A stretch of DNA of 64,000 bases from Elusimicrobiaceae bacterium (GTDB taxonomy: Bacteria > Elusimicrobiota > Elusimicrobia > Elusimicrobiales > Elusimicrobiaceae): assembly GCA_016283355.1 (NCBI GenBank), contig JAEEMS010000021.1:1-64000 (forward strand), read 5' to 3'. The position numbers were made by a program, and so were the translations under genes. Below, in pieces: positions 8,894 to 16,755 of this stretch. Below the pieces are notes generated by a model that was not told where the DNA came from, did not search any database, and worked only from the letters and a program-made list of their open reading frames with translations. The number at the start of each line of letters is the position of its first letter. The stretch's first letter is position 1.

Positions 8894-9409
8894 ATGAAAA
8901 ACTTACTTAAAGCAGTACTCGTGCTCACGTTTGCTGCCGGCTTGACCGCCTGCCACAAAAACGTGAAAGATAGCGCCAATGGCGATTTGAACGGCGATAC
9001 CGAAATGGTATTGACGGAATCCGAAATTGAATCTGCCGTAGCTTCTATCCCGACGCAGGAAGTTACCTTGGGTGTGGTCAATTTTGCTTTGGATCAATAC
9101 ACCTTGTCCGACGATGCCCGCAAAATTGTGGAAACGAACGTAAAGGCCATCAAAGCGGCTGCCAACGCTGTTTCCAACTATCAAGTAACCATCGAAGGTA
9201 ACTGTGATGATCGCGGAACCACTTCTTACAACATCGCATTGGGTCAAAAACGTGCCGATGAAGTAAAAGCATATTATGTTCGCTTGGGTATCCCGGCCAA
9301 CAGAATTGCTACCGTCTCTTACGGGGAAGAAAAACCGGTTTGCTACGAATCTACCCAAGAATGCTGGGCAAAAAACCGCCGCGCTGACACATTAGTAAGC
9401 GCTAACTAA
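8894..9409 (+). CDS. pal: Peptidoglycan-associated lipoprotein Pal
   Basis: Outer-membrane lipoprotein that binds peptidoglycan and TolB and helps draw the outer membrane inward at division. The 171-aa precursor has a lipoprotein signal with Cys20 (AAGLTAC). The OmpA-like peptidoglycan-binding domain spans about residues 58-168, with VNFALDQYTLSDDA at its start and EGNCDDRGTTSYNIALGQKRA containing the D-R pair that contacts meso-diaminopimelate. Classic Pal has EGHCDERGT, so the His is Asn here. It is the first gene of pal-cpoB-tolB; tolQRA are not in the window. Confidence 0.95.
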   Translation: MKNLLKAVLVLTFAAGLTACHKNVKDSANGDLNGDTEMVLTESEIESAVASIPTQEVTLGVVNFALDQYTLSDDARKIVETNVKAIKAAANAVSNYQVTIEGNCDDRGTTSYNIALGQKRADEVKAYYVRLGIPANRIATVSYGEEKPVCYESTQECWAKNRRADTLVSAN

Positions 9410-9436
9410 TTTGTATAACAGGGGGCCCGAACCGCT

Positions 9437-10129
9437 ATGAAGAAATGTTTGTTACTAATCTCTGTGGTGAGTTCGGGCTTCTTGTTGTCCGGATGTTTAG
9501 CCAGTGAACGCGATATGGGGACGCTTAAACTGCAGTTACAAGAGTTGAACGCCACCATTACGCAAATGCAAGCAAATCAGGCCGAATTGGCCGGAAAAAT
9601 GGACGAATTGAACCGGAATTTATCGGTTTCTAACGAAAACTTTTCCCAATTGGATGATAAATTTTCTAATTTATCCGCTAAATTAGATGACATTTCTACC
9701 GTGGTTCGCCAAACAGCCGCTAGCCAAGAGCGAGAAACGGTCCACGCTCAAACGATTCTGCCGTCAGATTTATTTAACGAAGCTAGAAACTTGATGGACA
9801 AAGGGGTGTTTGATCAGGCGGCCAACGGTTTTAAAATCTACATCACAAAATATCCCGATACGGTGCAAGCCGAACAAGCACATATTTACTTGGGGGATTG
9901 TTACGTTGCACAAGGCCTTACCAAGCAGGCCGCTATTGCCTATGCTACGTTATTACAAAAATATCCGCAGAGCAGTTTGATACCGACGGCCCGCCTGAAA
10001 TATGCTCAGAGTATTGTGCCGCTTGGCAAACAGGATGAAGCAAAACGGTATTTGAATTCCATTGTCAAAGATTTTCCATCTTCGGCGGAAGCTTCTTTGG
10101 CCAAAACGGAACTTTCTAAATTGAAATAA
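9437..10129 (+). CDS. cpoB: Tol-Pal system protein CpoB/YbgF, lipoprotein form
   Basis: CpoB couples Tol-Pal activity to peptidoglycan synthesis during constriction in E. coli. This 230-aa version has an N-terminal coiled coil (about 25-95, many Q/N/L heptads) and a C-terminal TPR region (about 107-228) with GxFDQAANGFKIYITKYPD and YLGDCYVAQG repeats, as in the YbgF family. The signal sequence ends in FLLSGC (Cys20), so it should be lipidated, whereas E. coli CpoB is a soluble periplasmic protein. It sits 27 nt after pal. Confidence 0.9.
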   Translation: MKKCLLLISVVSSGFLLSGCLASERDMGTLKLQLQELNATITQMQANQAELAGKMDELNRNLSVSNENFSQLDDKFSNLSAKLDDISTVVRQTAASQERETVHAQTILPSDLFNEARNLMDKGVFDQAANGFKIYITKYPDTVQAEQAHIYLGDCYVAQGLTKQAAIAYATLLQKYPQSSLIPTARLKYAQSIVPLGKQDEAKRYLNSIVKDFPSSAEASLAKTELSKLK

Positions 10130-10154
10130 ATACGTGCCGAACGTGTTTTATTGT

Positions 10155-11441
10155 ATGAAAAAATCACTCTTATTTTTAGTTGTTTTTATAGCGGGGCCTT
10201 GGCTTTTTGGGGCTACGCAAACCGATGTTTATATCGGTATTACTTCACACGGGGACAAGCGGGTTCCTACTATCGGTATGCCGGCTTTCTCCGTTAGCGC
10301 CCCCGAACTGGAGGACCAAGCGCAGCAGGTGCATGATGTCATTCGCGGAGATTTATTATTTGCGCGCTATTTTGATGTATCGGAAGACGGCCCGGAGGTT
10401 ACAGCTAAAAATTTAACACAAGCACTTTCCCAGTGGGGCAAAGCCCGTGCCAGCTATGTACTGACGGGAGATATTTCATACACGGAACCGTACTACACCA
10501 TAAAAATTTATGTGTACGACATTTCCACCCGTACCTCCGTATTTGCCAAAGCTTTTAAAGGAACCCAACAAAGTTTGCGTCGTTTGGGGCATATCGCTTC
10601 GGACCAAATTGTTTTGGCTTTAACCGGTAAACGCGGTATTGCCGATACACGTATTGCTTTTGCCAATAACTCTACGCGTCACAAAGAAATCTATGTGGTG
10701 GATTACGACGGAGAAAACCTTAAAAAACTGACCAATGACAACAGCATTGCTCTGTTACCGCGTTGGTCAAAGGACGGACGTATTTTTTACACCACCTACC
10801 GCAATCGTAATCCAGACATTTTTGCCATTGATTTAAAAGCCGGAAAAATCGCTCCGATCATTCTCAAGGGGGGGTTGAGTTTAATCGGCGGGGTATCCCC
10901 TGACGGGAAAGCACTGGCTTTTACCAGTACCGGTGGTAATAACCCCAGTATTTTTATTTACAATTTGGAAACGCATCAAAAAACACAAATTTCCAATAAA
11001 AATTCAGCGGTGGAAGGTTCTCCTTCCTATTCACCGGACGGAAAATATATTACCTTTGTTTCAAACCGTGCCGGTAATCCGCAAATCTACGTGCTTGATT
11101 TGAGCACAGGGAAATCCCGTGCATTAACGACGAAGTTTAACTGGGCAGACAGCCCGCAATGGTCTCCCACCGGGGAATGGATTGTGTTTTCGGGGCGTGA
11201 ATCTCCGTATCACCCGATGGATATTTTTCTGGTGGACTTAACGGGCACGCAAATTCGTCGTTTGACCACCGATTCGGGCTCGAATGAAGACCCCACTTGG
11301 TCGCCGGATGGCCGTTTTATTGCTTTTACAACAAACCGTAATGGTAAACGTCAGCTCTACATGATGGATATGGACGGGAGTGCCCCGCATCTCTTAGCAG
11401 ATATCAAAGGCGATTCGTTTACCCCGCATTGGAGCATGTAA
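10155..11441 (+). CDS. tolB: Tol-Pal periplasmic beta-propeller protein TolB
   Basis: Periplasmic protein that shuttles between Pal and the TolQRA motor. The ATG at 10155 gives 428 aa starting with a signal peptide (MKKSLLFLVVFIAGPWLFGA). A GTG at 10134 would put seven extra residues before it and is less plausible. An N-terminal domain (about 25-165) is followed by WD40-like PD40 repeats (about 175-425) with recurring SPDGKYITFVSNRAG, SPTGEWIVFSG and SPDGRFIAFTTNRNG elements. It is 25 nt downstream of cpoB and is followed by a strong terminator, marking the end of the operon. Confidence 0.95.
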   Translation: MKKSLLFLVVFIAGPWLFGATQTDVYIGITSHGDKRVPTIGMPAFSVSAPELEDQAQQVHDVIRGDLLFARYFDVSEDGPEVTAKNLTQALSQWGKARASYVLTGDISYTEPYYTIKIYVYDISTRTSVFAKAFKGTQQSLRRLGHIASDQIVLALTGKRGIADTRIAFANNSTRHKEIYVVDYDGENLKKLTNDNSIALLPRWSKDGRIFYTTYRNRNPDIFAIDLKAGKIAPIILKGGLSLIGGVSPDGKALAFTSTGGNNPSIFIYNLETHQKTQISNKNSAVEGSPSYSPDGKYITFVSNRAGNPQIYVLDLSTGKSRALTTKFNWADSPQWSPTGEWIVFSGRESPYHPMDIFLVDLTGTQIRRLTTDSGSNEDPTWSPDGRFIAFTTNRNGKRQLYMMDMDGSAPHLLADIKGDSFTPHWSM

Positions 11442-11468
11442 GACGAATAGAAAGATTCTATAAAACAA

Positions 11469-11497
11469 ATACCCCGGACAGATACAGTCCGGGGTAT
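11469..11497 (+). terminator. Rho-independent terminator of pal-cpoB-tolB
   Basis: An 11-bp perfect stem (ataccccggac/gtccggggtat) with a 7-nt loop, followed by ttttag on the plus strand. It lies between convergent tolB and the RDD gene. The minus-strand tail is weaker, but the stem may also serve the long minus-strand operon that ends here. Confidence 0.85.
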
Positions 11498-11505
11498 TTT
11501 AGTAT

Positions 11506-12090
11506 CTATTGGGCAACGGGGATAGCGGACAGTAGTAATGCTCCCAAAATTATAAAAATGGTAAAAATAAAAGGTAGGACTATTGGAATCAGATACGTTA
11601 GCGCACTGAGTACGCAATAAAGCGTATGAAACGGATATTTCGGTAGCGTTTCACCCGGTTGGACGTTTTTGGAAACCACAAAAGTAGAGCAAATGATATC
11701 ATGTAATGCTTGGCGATACGCTGTGAATCCTGCCATAAAATACCCAAAATTAAAGGTAATTACCGAAAGTATTTTTGCAAAATTTCTTCCGGTAGCTCGC
11801 CAAAAGCTAATACGCGCCCCGTTTTTATCCACCACTTTAATACCCAGTGCCATTTTCCCAACGGTGGCTTGATGCTTACTACTTTCCATTCCGGCAAAAT
11901 AAAGCCATACGATAATATTATTTATAATTATAACCGGTAAGAAGGCATTAGGTCGAGGATCGGCCGCGGTCAGGCCTAAACCGGGCATAGCAAAACTGGC
12001 TATCCAAAGGGTTGGCACTAATAAGATTAATGCATCAATGAGATAGGAGGCAGTTCTTTTCCAAAATCCCGCGTAAGGTTGTATATTCAT
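11506..12090 (-). CDS. RDD family membrane protein
   Basis: 194-aa integral membrane protein. The RDD family is named for conserved Arg-Asp-Asp residues in its membrane segments; here WKRTASYLIDALILL (about 11-25) gives R and D in the first segment. GKMALGIKVVDKNGARISFWRATGRNFAKIL (two segments around 80-110) is the typical central RDD sequence, and ALHDIICSTFVV supplies the last D. Four to five TM helices are visible. Function is unknown; some members act as ion antiporters. It is the last gene of the 13-gene minus-strand run, 20 nt after tdk. Confidence 0.85.
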   Translation of the reverse strand: MNIQPYAGFWKRTASYLIDALILLVPTLWIASFAMPGLGLTAADPRPNAFLPVIIINNIIVWLYFAGMESSKHQATVGKMALGIKVVDKNGARISFWRATGRNFAKILSVITFNFGYFMAGFTAYRQALHDIICSTFVVSKNVQPGETLPKYPFHTLYCVLSALTYLIPIVLPFIFTIFIILGALLLSAIPVAQ

Positions 12091-12110
12091 TTTCTCTTTA
12101 TTTAGCTTTT

Positions 12111-12683
12111 TTATTTCACTTTTGGTTTTTTATAACAACGGCGGCAACGTGCCTGATAAGCATCGGTTGTGCCTACTACAATGCGCTTTGTATCTTTGCT
12201 GGTACGTTGGGTAAAACTGGCCGGATTACCGCATTTCGTGCAGACCGCTAAGTTTTTGGTCACGTATTCGGCTTTGGCCATTAAGGCCGCGGTTACTTCA
12301 AAGGGTTCGGCGCGGTAATCGGTATCCAAGCCGGCTACGATTACCCGTTTGCCCATGTTTGCCAGTTTTTCACATACCTCGATAATTCCTTTATCAAAAA
12401 AATTTACTTCATCAATAGCAATGACTTGGGTATCTTTATCAATATGTTCCAAAATTTCGGAAGATTTATGGACACAAGTAGCGGCTACTTTATTTTGGTT
12501 GTGGCTGGTAATACTGTCTATTCCGTAGCGGGTGTCAATTTTTGAATTAAACAATTGTACTTTTTGTTTGGCAATAAGAGCGGTACGTACACGGCGGATG
12601 AGCTCTTCTGTTTTACCGGAAAACATACACCCGCAAATTACTTCAATCCATCCTTGTTTGTGATAAATTAACGGACTAACCAT
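12111..12683 (-). CDS. tdk: Thymidine kinase
   Basis: Cytoplasmic type II thymidine kinase that salvages thymidine to dTMP. The 190-aa protein has the P-loop GCMFSGKTEELIRRV (about 18-32), the Walker B-like VIAIDEVNFF (about 88-97), and a C-terminal zinc site formed by CTKCG (about 148) and CRRCYK (about 180-185). The lasso-region substrate contacts YQARC are present. SD aggagag precedes the ATG by about 6 nt. deoC in the same run also serves deoxyribonucleoside metabolism. Confidence 0.95.
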   Translation of the reverse strand: MVSPLIYHKQGWIEVICGCMFSGKTEELIRRVRTALIAKQKVQLFNSKIDTRYGIDSITSHNQNKVAATCVHKSSEILEHIDKDTQVIAIDEVNFFDKGIIEVCEKLANMGKRVIVAGLDTDYRAEPFEVTAALMAKAEYVTKNLAVCTKCGNPASFTQRTSKDTKRIVVGTTDAYQARCRRCYKKPKVK

Positions 12684-12701
12684 ATTTCTCTCCTTTTTAA
12701 A

Positions 12702-14897
12702 TTAATCTCTTAAATCGTTGGGCTGACGCCAGGGGTACCAATATTGGTCCTGGGAAAGTTGCTGCTGATTGGCACGCTTGTCGCCGCCGCATAGAATATT
12801 GATACGGAACGCAAAAGATAAATTCTTATTACGGTCCCGCACGGTAAATTCGGTCCGTGCATCATGGAAATTATATGTTAAACGGGCTAATTTGTTAAAT
12901 CCGGACCACGACCCGCGGAAAAGTGAAAGATCAATTCCTAAATCCAAATTCCACTTAGCGGAAGGAGGACGAATTCCCCATAAGGTAGAAAAAGTATAAC
13001 GATCGGCTTGTGTTTGGTATAAGGAGCCCGGGTCTATGTGATTGGCAAAATTGTTTACTCCCAGTCCGATAGTTTGGTTTTTAATAACAAAATTGGACTG
13101 TGCAATAAAATGAATATTTTTATCGGAGATATCGTACATTTCCTGCATAAATAAATTGAGTTTCCCAGAAGGGGCATTGTATCCCCATTCCAATGTAAGC
13201 GGTTCAATGCGTGTTTTAAGGTGGTCCCAACCGAGTTTCTGCAGGTAGCCCGTTTTCAAATCGGTGGTGGTATCGGATAAATTGAACCCGGTTTCAAAGC
13301 GCACATATGTATTCATGGATGGACGGTAGTAATTTTTAAGATAAAGATGGCTTTTTTCGATACCCTGGTCCAAAGAGATCTGATCGGATGTCCAGGTTCC
13401 GGTAGATAGACGCTTGGTAAACTGGTAACCGATATCTGTATTACCTAAAAAAGAACGTGCTCTCAGGTTTACATCTGTTCCCACCCGGGCTACCCAAGCA
13501 TCTTTATCATTATTGTTTTTGTCTGCAAAGGTAATAGTTTGGTCGTAAAACGCTTGCGGCAACAATGTAAGATGTTTGTTAAGACGGAAGGATTTCTCCG
13601 TAAACCACTTGGCATGGGCTTGCCGTTGATAGGGCCCCTCTTCGTTGGGCATTCCATTGTTATATTCCAAAACGGACGTATTACTAAAATCAACTTCCAA
13701 TCGGTTGGAAGTGTGCAACCAGGGATCATTAAACGGCAGCAAGGAGTATTTAATCTCCGGTAAGGAGCGTTTTTCTGCCATAAACTCTTGCTTATCCCAG
13801 GCAAAAATATCTTTTTGTTGGTAACTTACTCGCAGCGTAGAACGACGTGTTTGGCGGGAAAGGGATACGTTTGTTTCTTGGTCCGGCATAAATACATAAG
13901 GGTTGTTGCGAAGGAAAGAATCATAAAAGTAGGGGTCCGATACCATGCGGAATTGAGTTTGAAGTTGGTACAAAGCTCCCGAGGGATTATTAAAATGGTC
14001 GGAAGAATCGTACATCTCCCACCAGTAGCCGCCTTGTACGCCCCAACGTTTTTTATGTGCCAGTACAATATCGTTGTAATCTGCTTGGTCGTTAATGTAA
14101 TAGAATTCTCCGCTTCCGTGTAAGGAGGGGGAATCGGTGGCGGTTAATTCGCCCCCTAATCCTAAACCGGATTTTGTGTAATAATCCACAATCAGTTTAG
14201 GACGCAACTGAAATATAGCCGGGAAGGCGGTTGTGGTGAGCACGCCCAATCCAGTGCGGTTGCTTTGGGTAAAATCCACATAGGTGGTCCAGGGTTTTTG
14301 GGAATCAAAAGAACGCCAAAATACCGGCAACCATAAAACGGGTATATTATTCAAACGCAAGAGGGCATTTGTTCCAAAAATTTTCTGGTGTTCGGATATA
14401 GATAAACGTCCTACGGATACGGTATAATGCGGTTTGGAGCTCCCGCAACAAGTAACAGTCGCTTTTTTAAGCAATTTTTTTCCGTTTTTAGAGGAAATCT
14501 TTTTAGCGGACAATACTCGCAGCGGGGGGTATTGGGTGGAAATACTTTCTGCCGTAAAATCTTTACTGGCATAGTTAAACAAAATATTTTCCCCTGTCAG
14601 ATTATTGCCGGCCGCATCCTTTAGGAAAATAGGTCCCACGGAAGAAACTTGCGTATTGAGCTGATCGATGAGCAGGTTTTCACCGGTGAGCGTACGAAAA
14701 GACCCATCCGGAGATTTTTGAATGAATAAAACATTCCCCAATAATTGAAGGGTTTTTGCGGAGGGAACGAACGTGGCTTTATCCGCGGTAAAATAGATAA
14801 AACCGTCATTATCAGGGGCAGGCAATACCCGGTCCGTTGCCTGTAACGGCAGCGCGCTCATCATACATCCGAGTATAATTCCCCAAAAACGTTTCAT
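12702..14897 (-). CDS. lptD: LPS-assembly outer-membrane protein LptD
   Basis: Predicted final component of the Lpt bridge, inserting LPS into the outer leaflet. The 731-aa precursor has a signal peptide (about 1-20), an OstA/LptA-like beta-jellyroll (about 33-165, with FTADKATFVPSAKTLQLLGN) and a large beta-barrel (about 180-731) containing NIPVLWLPVFWRS, a segment typical of LptD barrels. Cysteines are few: an adjacent CC pair near residue 149 and one Cys near 705, so the four-Cys disulfide arrangement of E. coli LptD is not intact. The ATG overlaps the ROK kinase stop by 4 nt. LptE was not seen. Confidence 0.87.
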   Translation of the reverse strand: MKRFWGIILGCMMSALPLQATDRVLPAPDNDGFIYFTADKATFVPSAKTLQLLGNVLFIQKSPDGSFRTLTGENLLIDQLNTQVSSVGPIFLKDAAGNNLTGENILFNYASKDFTAESISTQYPPLRVLSAKKISSKNGKKLLKKATVTCCGSSKPHYTVSVGRLSISEHQKIFGTNALLRLNNIPVLWLPVFWRSFDSQKPWTTYVDFTQSNRTGLGVLTTTAFPAIFQLRPKLIVDYYTKSGLGLGGELTATDSPSLHGSGEFYYINDQADYNDIVLAHKKRWGVQGGYWWEMYDSSDHFNNPSGALYQLQTQFRMVSDPYFYDSFLRNNPYVFMPDQETNVSLSRQTRRSTLRVSYQQKDIFAWDKQEFMAEKRSLPEIKYSLLPFNDPWLHTSNRLEVDFSNTSVLEYNNGMPNEEGPYQRQAHAKWFTEKSFRLNKHLTLLPQAFYDQTITFADKNNNDKDAWVARVGTDVNLRARSFLGNTDIGYQFTKRLSTGTWTSDQISLDQGIEKSHLYLKNYYRPSMNTYVRFETGFNLSDTTTDLKTGYLQKLGWDHLKTRIEPLTLEWGYNAPSGKLNLFMQEMYDISDKNIHFIAQSNFVIKNQTIGLGVNNFANHIDPGSLYQTQADRYTFSTLWGIRPPSAKWNLDLGIDLSLFRGSWSGFNKLARLTYNFHDARTEFTVRDRNKNLSFAFRINILCGGDKRANQQQLSQDQYWYPWRQPNDLRD

Positions 14898-15865
14898 TGT
14901 ATTTGTTTGCGTAAGGCCCGGTTAATTGCATACATAGCCGCGCCCACTCCTCCAATATCGGGATTTTTAGAAGTGATAACCGTTAAATGGTTAAAAGGCG
15001 TTTTAATTTGTTGATTGCTAAGCACTTGTTTAAGTGCGGGCATAAAATAACAAGCCGCTCCGGAAACTCCGCCTGTAAGGATGACGGTATCCATATCCAA
15101 AATCAAAGCAAAGTTTGCAATGCCGATTCCCAAATAGTGGCCGGTATCTTCCCAGATTTTCAGCGCTTCCGGGCATTTTTGTTCCGCAGCACGGAAAGCC
15201 ACTTCTATTTTAAAATTGGGCGTTTGTTGCACCAATTGGGCCAGAATAGAAGAAGGATTTTTCTCCACAGATGCCAAAATGCGCCGTTTGATTCCGATGG
15301 TTCCCACGAATGCTTCCAAACATCCGTGTGCACCGCATCCGCAAACGGGGCCGGAAGCGATATCGGCAATTTTTGTATGACCGATTTCTCCGGCTGTTCC
15401 GTGGGAACCTTGGTATAATTCTCCGTTTAAAATCATTCCTCCGCCCACACCGGTTCCCAACGTAACTACCAGTACATTTTTCCCTTGGCGTTTTAAATCG
15501 GTTTCGTACACACCCCAGGCAGCCAGGGTGGCATCGTTTGCAACTACAGGGCGGATATTGGTATATTTTTCCAATTGATCCGCCAACGGCCAGTCCGCTA
15601 CGTCTGTAAATTTTAAGTTGGGATTGTAGCGTAAAATTCCTTTTTCGTTGTCCACATCCCCCGGAGCTCCGACGGCTACTGCAATTTCCTGATCGGGGAA
15701 TTCCTGTTGAATATTTTTAATAAAATCGCCTACGGTGGAAACAAAACCGACTGAACCGCTGGTATAATCTGTTTCAATTTTCTCTTTGCGGACAACTTCT
15801 CCGCGTTCATTCATCACAAAAAATTTAACAAAGGTACCACCTACGTCTACGCCGATACCAATCAT
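14894..15865 (-). CDS. ROK family sugar kinase, probable glucokinase
   Basis: 323-aa cytoplasmic kinase that likely phosphorylates glucose with ATP. The ROK signature is complete: phosphate loop GVDVGGTFVKFF (about 5-16), catalytic VANDATLAAWGVYE (Asp near 110), GTGVGGGMILNGELYQGSHGTAGEIGH across about 136-163, and the zinc site CGCGAHGCLEAFVG (about 174-187). ROK members can instead use other hexoses or N-acetylhexosamines, so glucose is inferred. The gene overlaps both its neighbours (xer and lptD) by 4 nt, so it is tightly coupled within the long operon. Confidence 0.9.
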   Translation of the reverse strand: MIGIGVDVGGTFVKFFVMNERGEVVRKEKIETDYTSGSVGFVSTVGDFIKNIQQEFPDQEIAVAVGAPGDVDNEKGILRYNPNLKFTDVADWPLADQLEKYTNIRPVVANDATLAAWGVYETDLKRQGKNVLVVTLGTGVGGGMILNGELYQGSHGTAGEIGHTKIADIASGPVCGCGAHGCLEAFVGTIGIKRRILASVEKNPSSILAQLVQQTPNFKIEVAFRAAEQKCPEALKIWEDTGHYLGIGIANFALILDMDTVILTGGVSGAACYFMPALKQVLSNQQIKTPFNHLTVITSKNPDIGGVGAAMYAINRALRKQIQ

Positions 15866-16749
15866 TTGGATTCCTCGCTTTTGGGGTGTGCCTGATTGTA
15901 GACACTTTTTAATTTTTCAAGCGACACATGGGTATAAACCTGTGTCGCGGCCAGACTTTTATGGCCTAGCATTTCTTGCAAACTGCGCAAATCGCAACCG
16001 TTGTTGAGTAAGTGGGTTGCAAACGAATGGCGCAAACTGTGAGGAGTTACTTTGCGCGCCAGGTGTGAGGCAATGGCCGTATTTTTAAAAATATAGGCCA
16101 GCCCGTCTCCGGAAAGACGGGTATTGTTTTTATTTAGAAATAAAGGATCTTGGGGCCGCGGATTTTTACGGCAGGCCAAATAAGTTTTAATGGCATGTAG
16201 TGCGGCATCCGTTACGGGTACCAGGCGTTCCTTGGCTCCCTTTCCAAACACTTTCACAATCCCGTTGAAAAAATCAATATCGGCTATATTGAGGCGGGTA
16301 ACCTCGCTGCGTCGCAAGCCGCTGGAGTAAATGAGCTCAAAGAGGGCTTTATCGCGTGCGGCAAAATGCGGGCTGTTTTGGGTGGTCGCTAACAGACGGT
16401 TCGTTTCGTCAACGGAGAGAAATTTTGGCAAAATGCGTTCTTTTTTAGGAGAAGGGAGCAATTTGAAAGGGTTTTGTTCAATTTCTCCTTGTCGTAACAA
16501 ATAAGAAGCAAAACTGCGCAAGGAGGCAATTTTGCGTAAAATAGTATTACGAGCGGGACGATCTTTGGTTTGCAAGGTTGCCAAAAAAGAACGGATAGTA
16601 GACGGTACAAAATAGGATAATTTGTTCTGGTGTCGTGCTTTGCAAAAAGAAAGAAACTGATCCAAATCTTCCCGATAACTTTTTACGGTTAGCGGGGAGA
16701 AATTTTTATTTTCCAGATGCAGTAAAAACGCTTTTACCAGTTCATCCAT
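15862..16749 (-). CDS. Tyrosine recombinase XerC/XerD
   Basis: Site-specific recombinase of the Xer type, which resolves chromosome dimers at dif with FtsK. The 295-aa protein has an N-terminal SAM-like core-binding domain (about 1-90) and a catalytic domain with the full set of residues: Arg in SSGLRRSEV, Lys in the FGKGAKERLVP beta-hairpin, HSLRHSFATHLL (His, Arg), LGHKSLAATQVYTHV (His and nucleophile Tyr). Length and lack of extra domains argue for a housekeeping Xer rather than a phage or integron integrase. Which of XerC or XerD it is cannot be told from sequence alone. It follows topA by 6 nt. Confidence 0.93.
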   Translation of the reverse strand: MDELVKAFLLHLENKNFSPLTVKSYREDLDQFLSFCKARHQNKLSYFVPSTIRSFLATLQTKDRPARNTILRKIASLRSFASYLLRQGEIEQNPFKLLPSPKKERILPKFLSVDETNRLLATTQNSPHFAARDKALFELIYSSGLRRSEVTRLNIADIDFFNGIVKVFGKGAKERLVPVTDAALHAIKTYLACRKNPRPQDPLFLNKNNTRLSGDGLAYIFKNTAIASHLARKVTPHSLRHSFATHLLNNGCDLRSLQEMLGHKSLAATQVYTHVSLEKLKSVYNQAHPKSEESK

Positions 16750-16755
16750 ACGGGC

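Noticed and set aside
13490-14123. Several open frames on both strands inside lptD
   Set aside because: They overlap a well-supported LptD gene, have no start signals, and their sequence looks like out-of-frame translation (Arg/Cys/His-rich).
15862-16749. Xer recombinase as an integrase marking a mobile element
   Set aside because: It is embedded in an operon with topA and a ROK kinase, has standard Xer length, and no att repeats, tRNA junction or phage genes are nearby.
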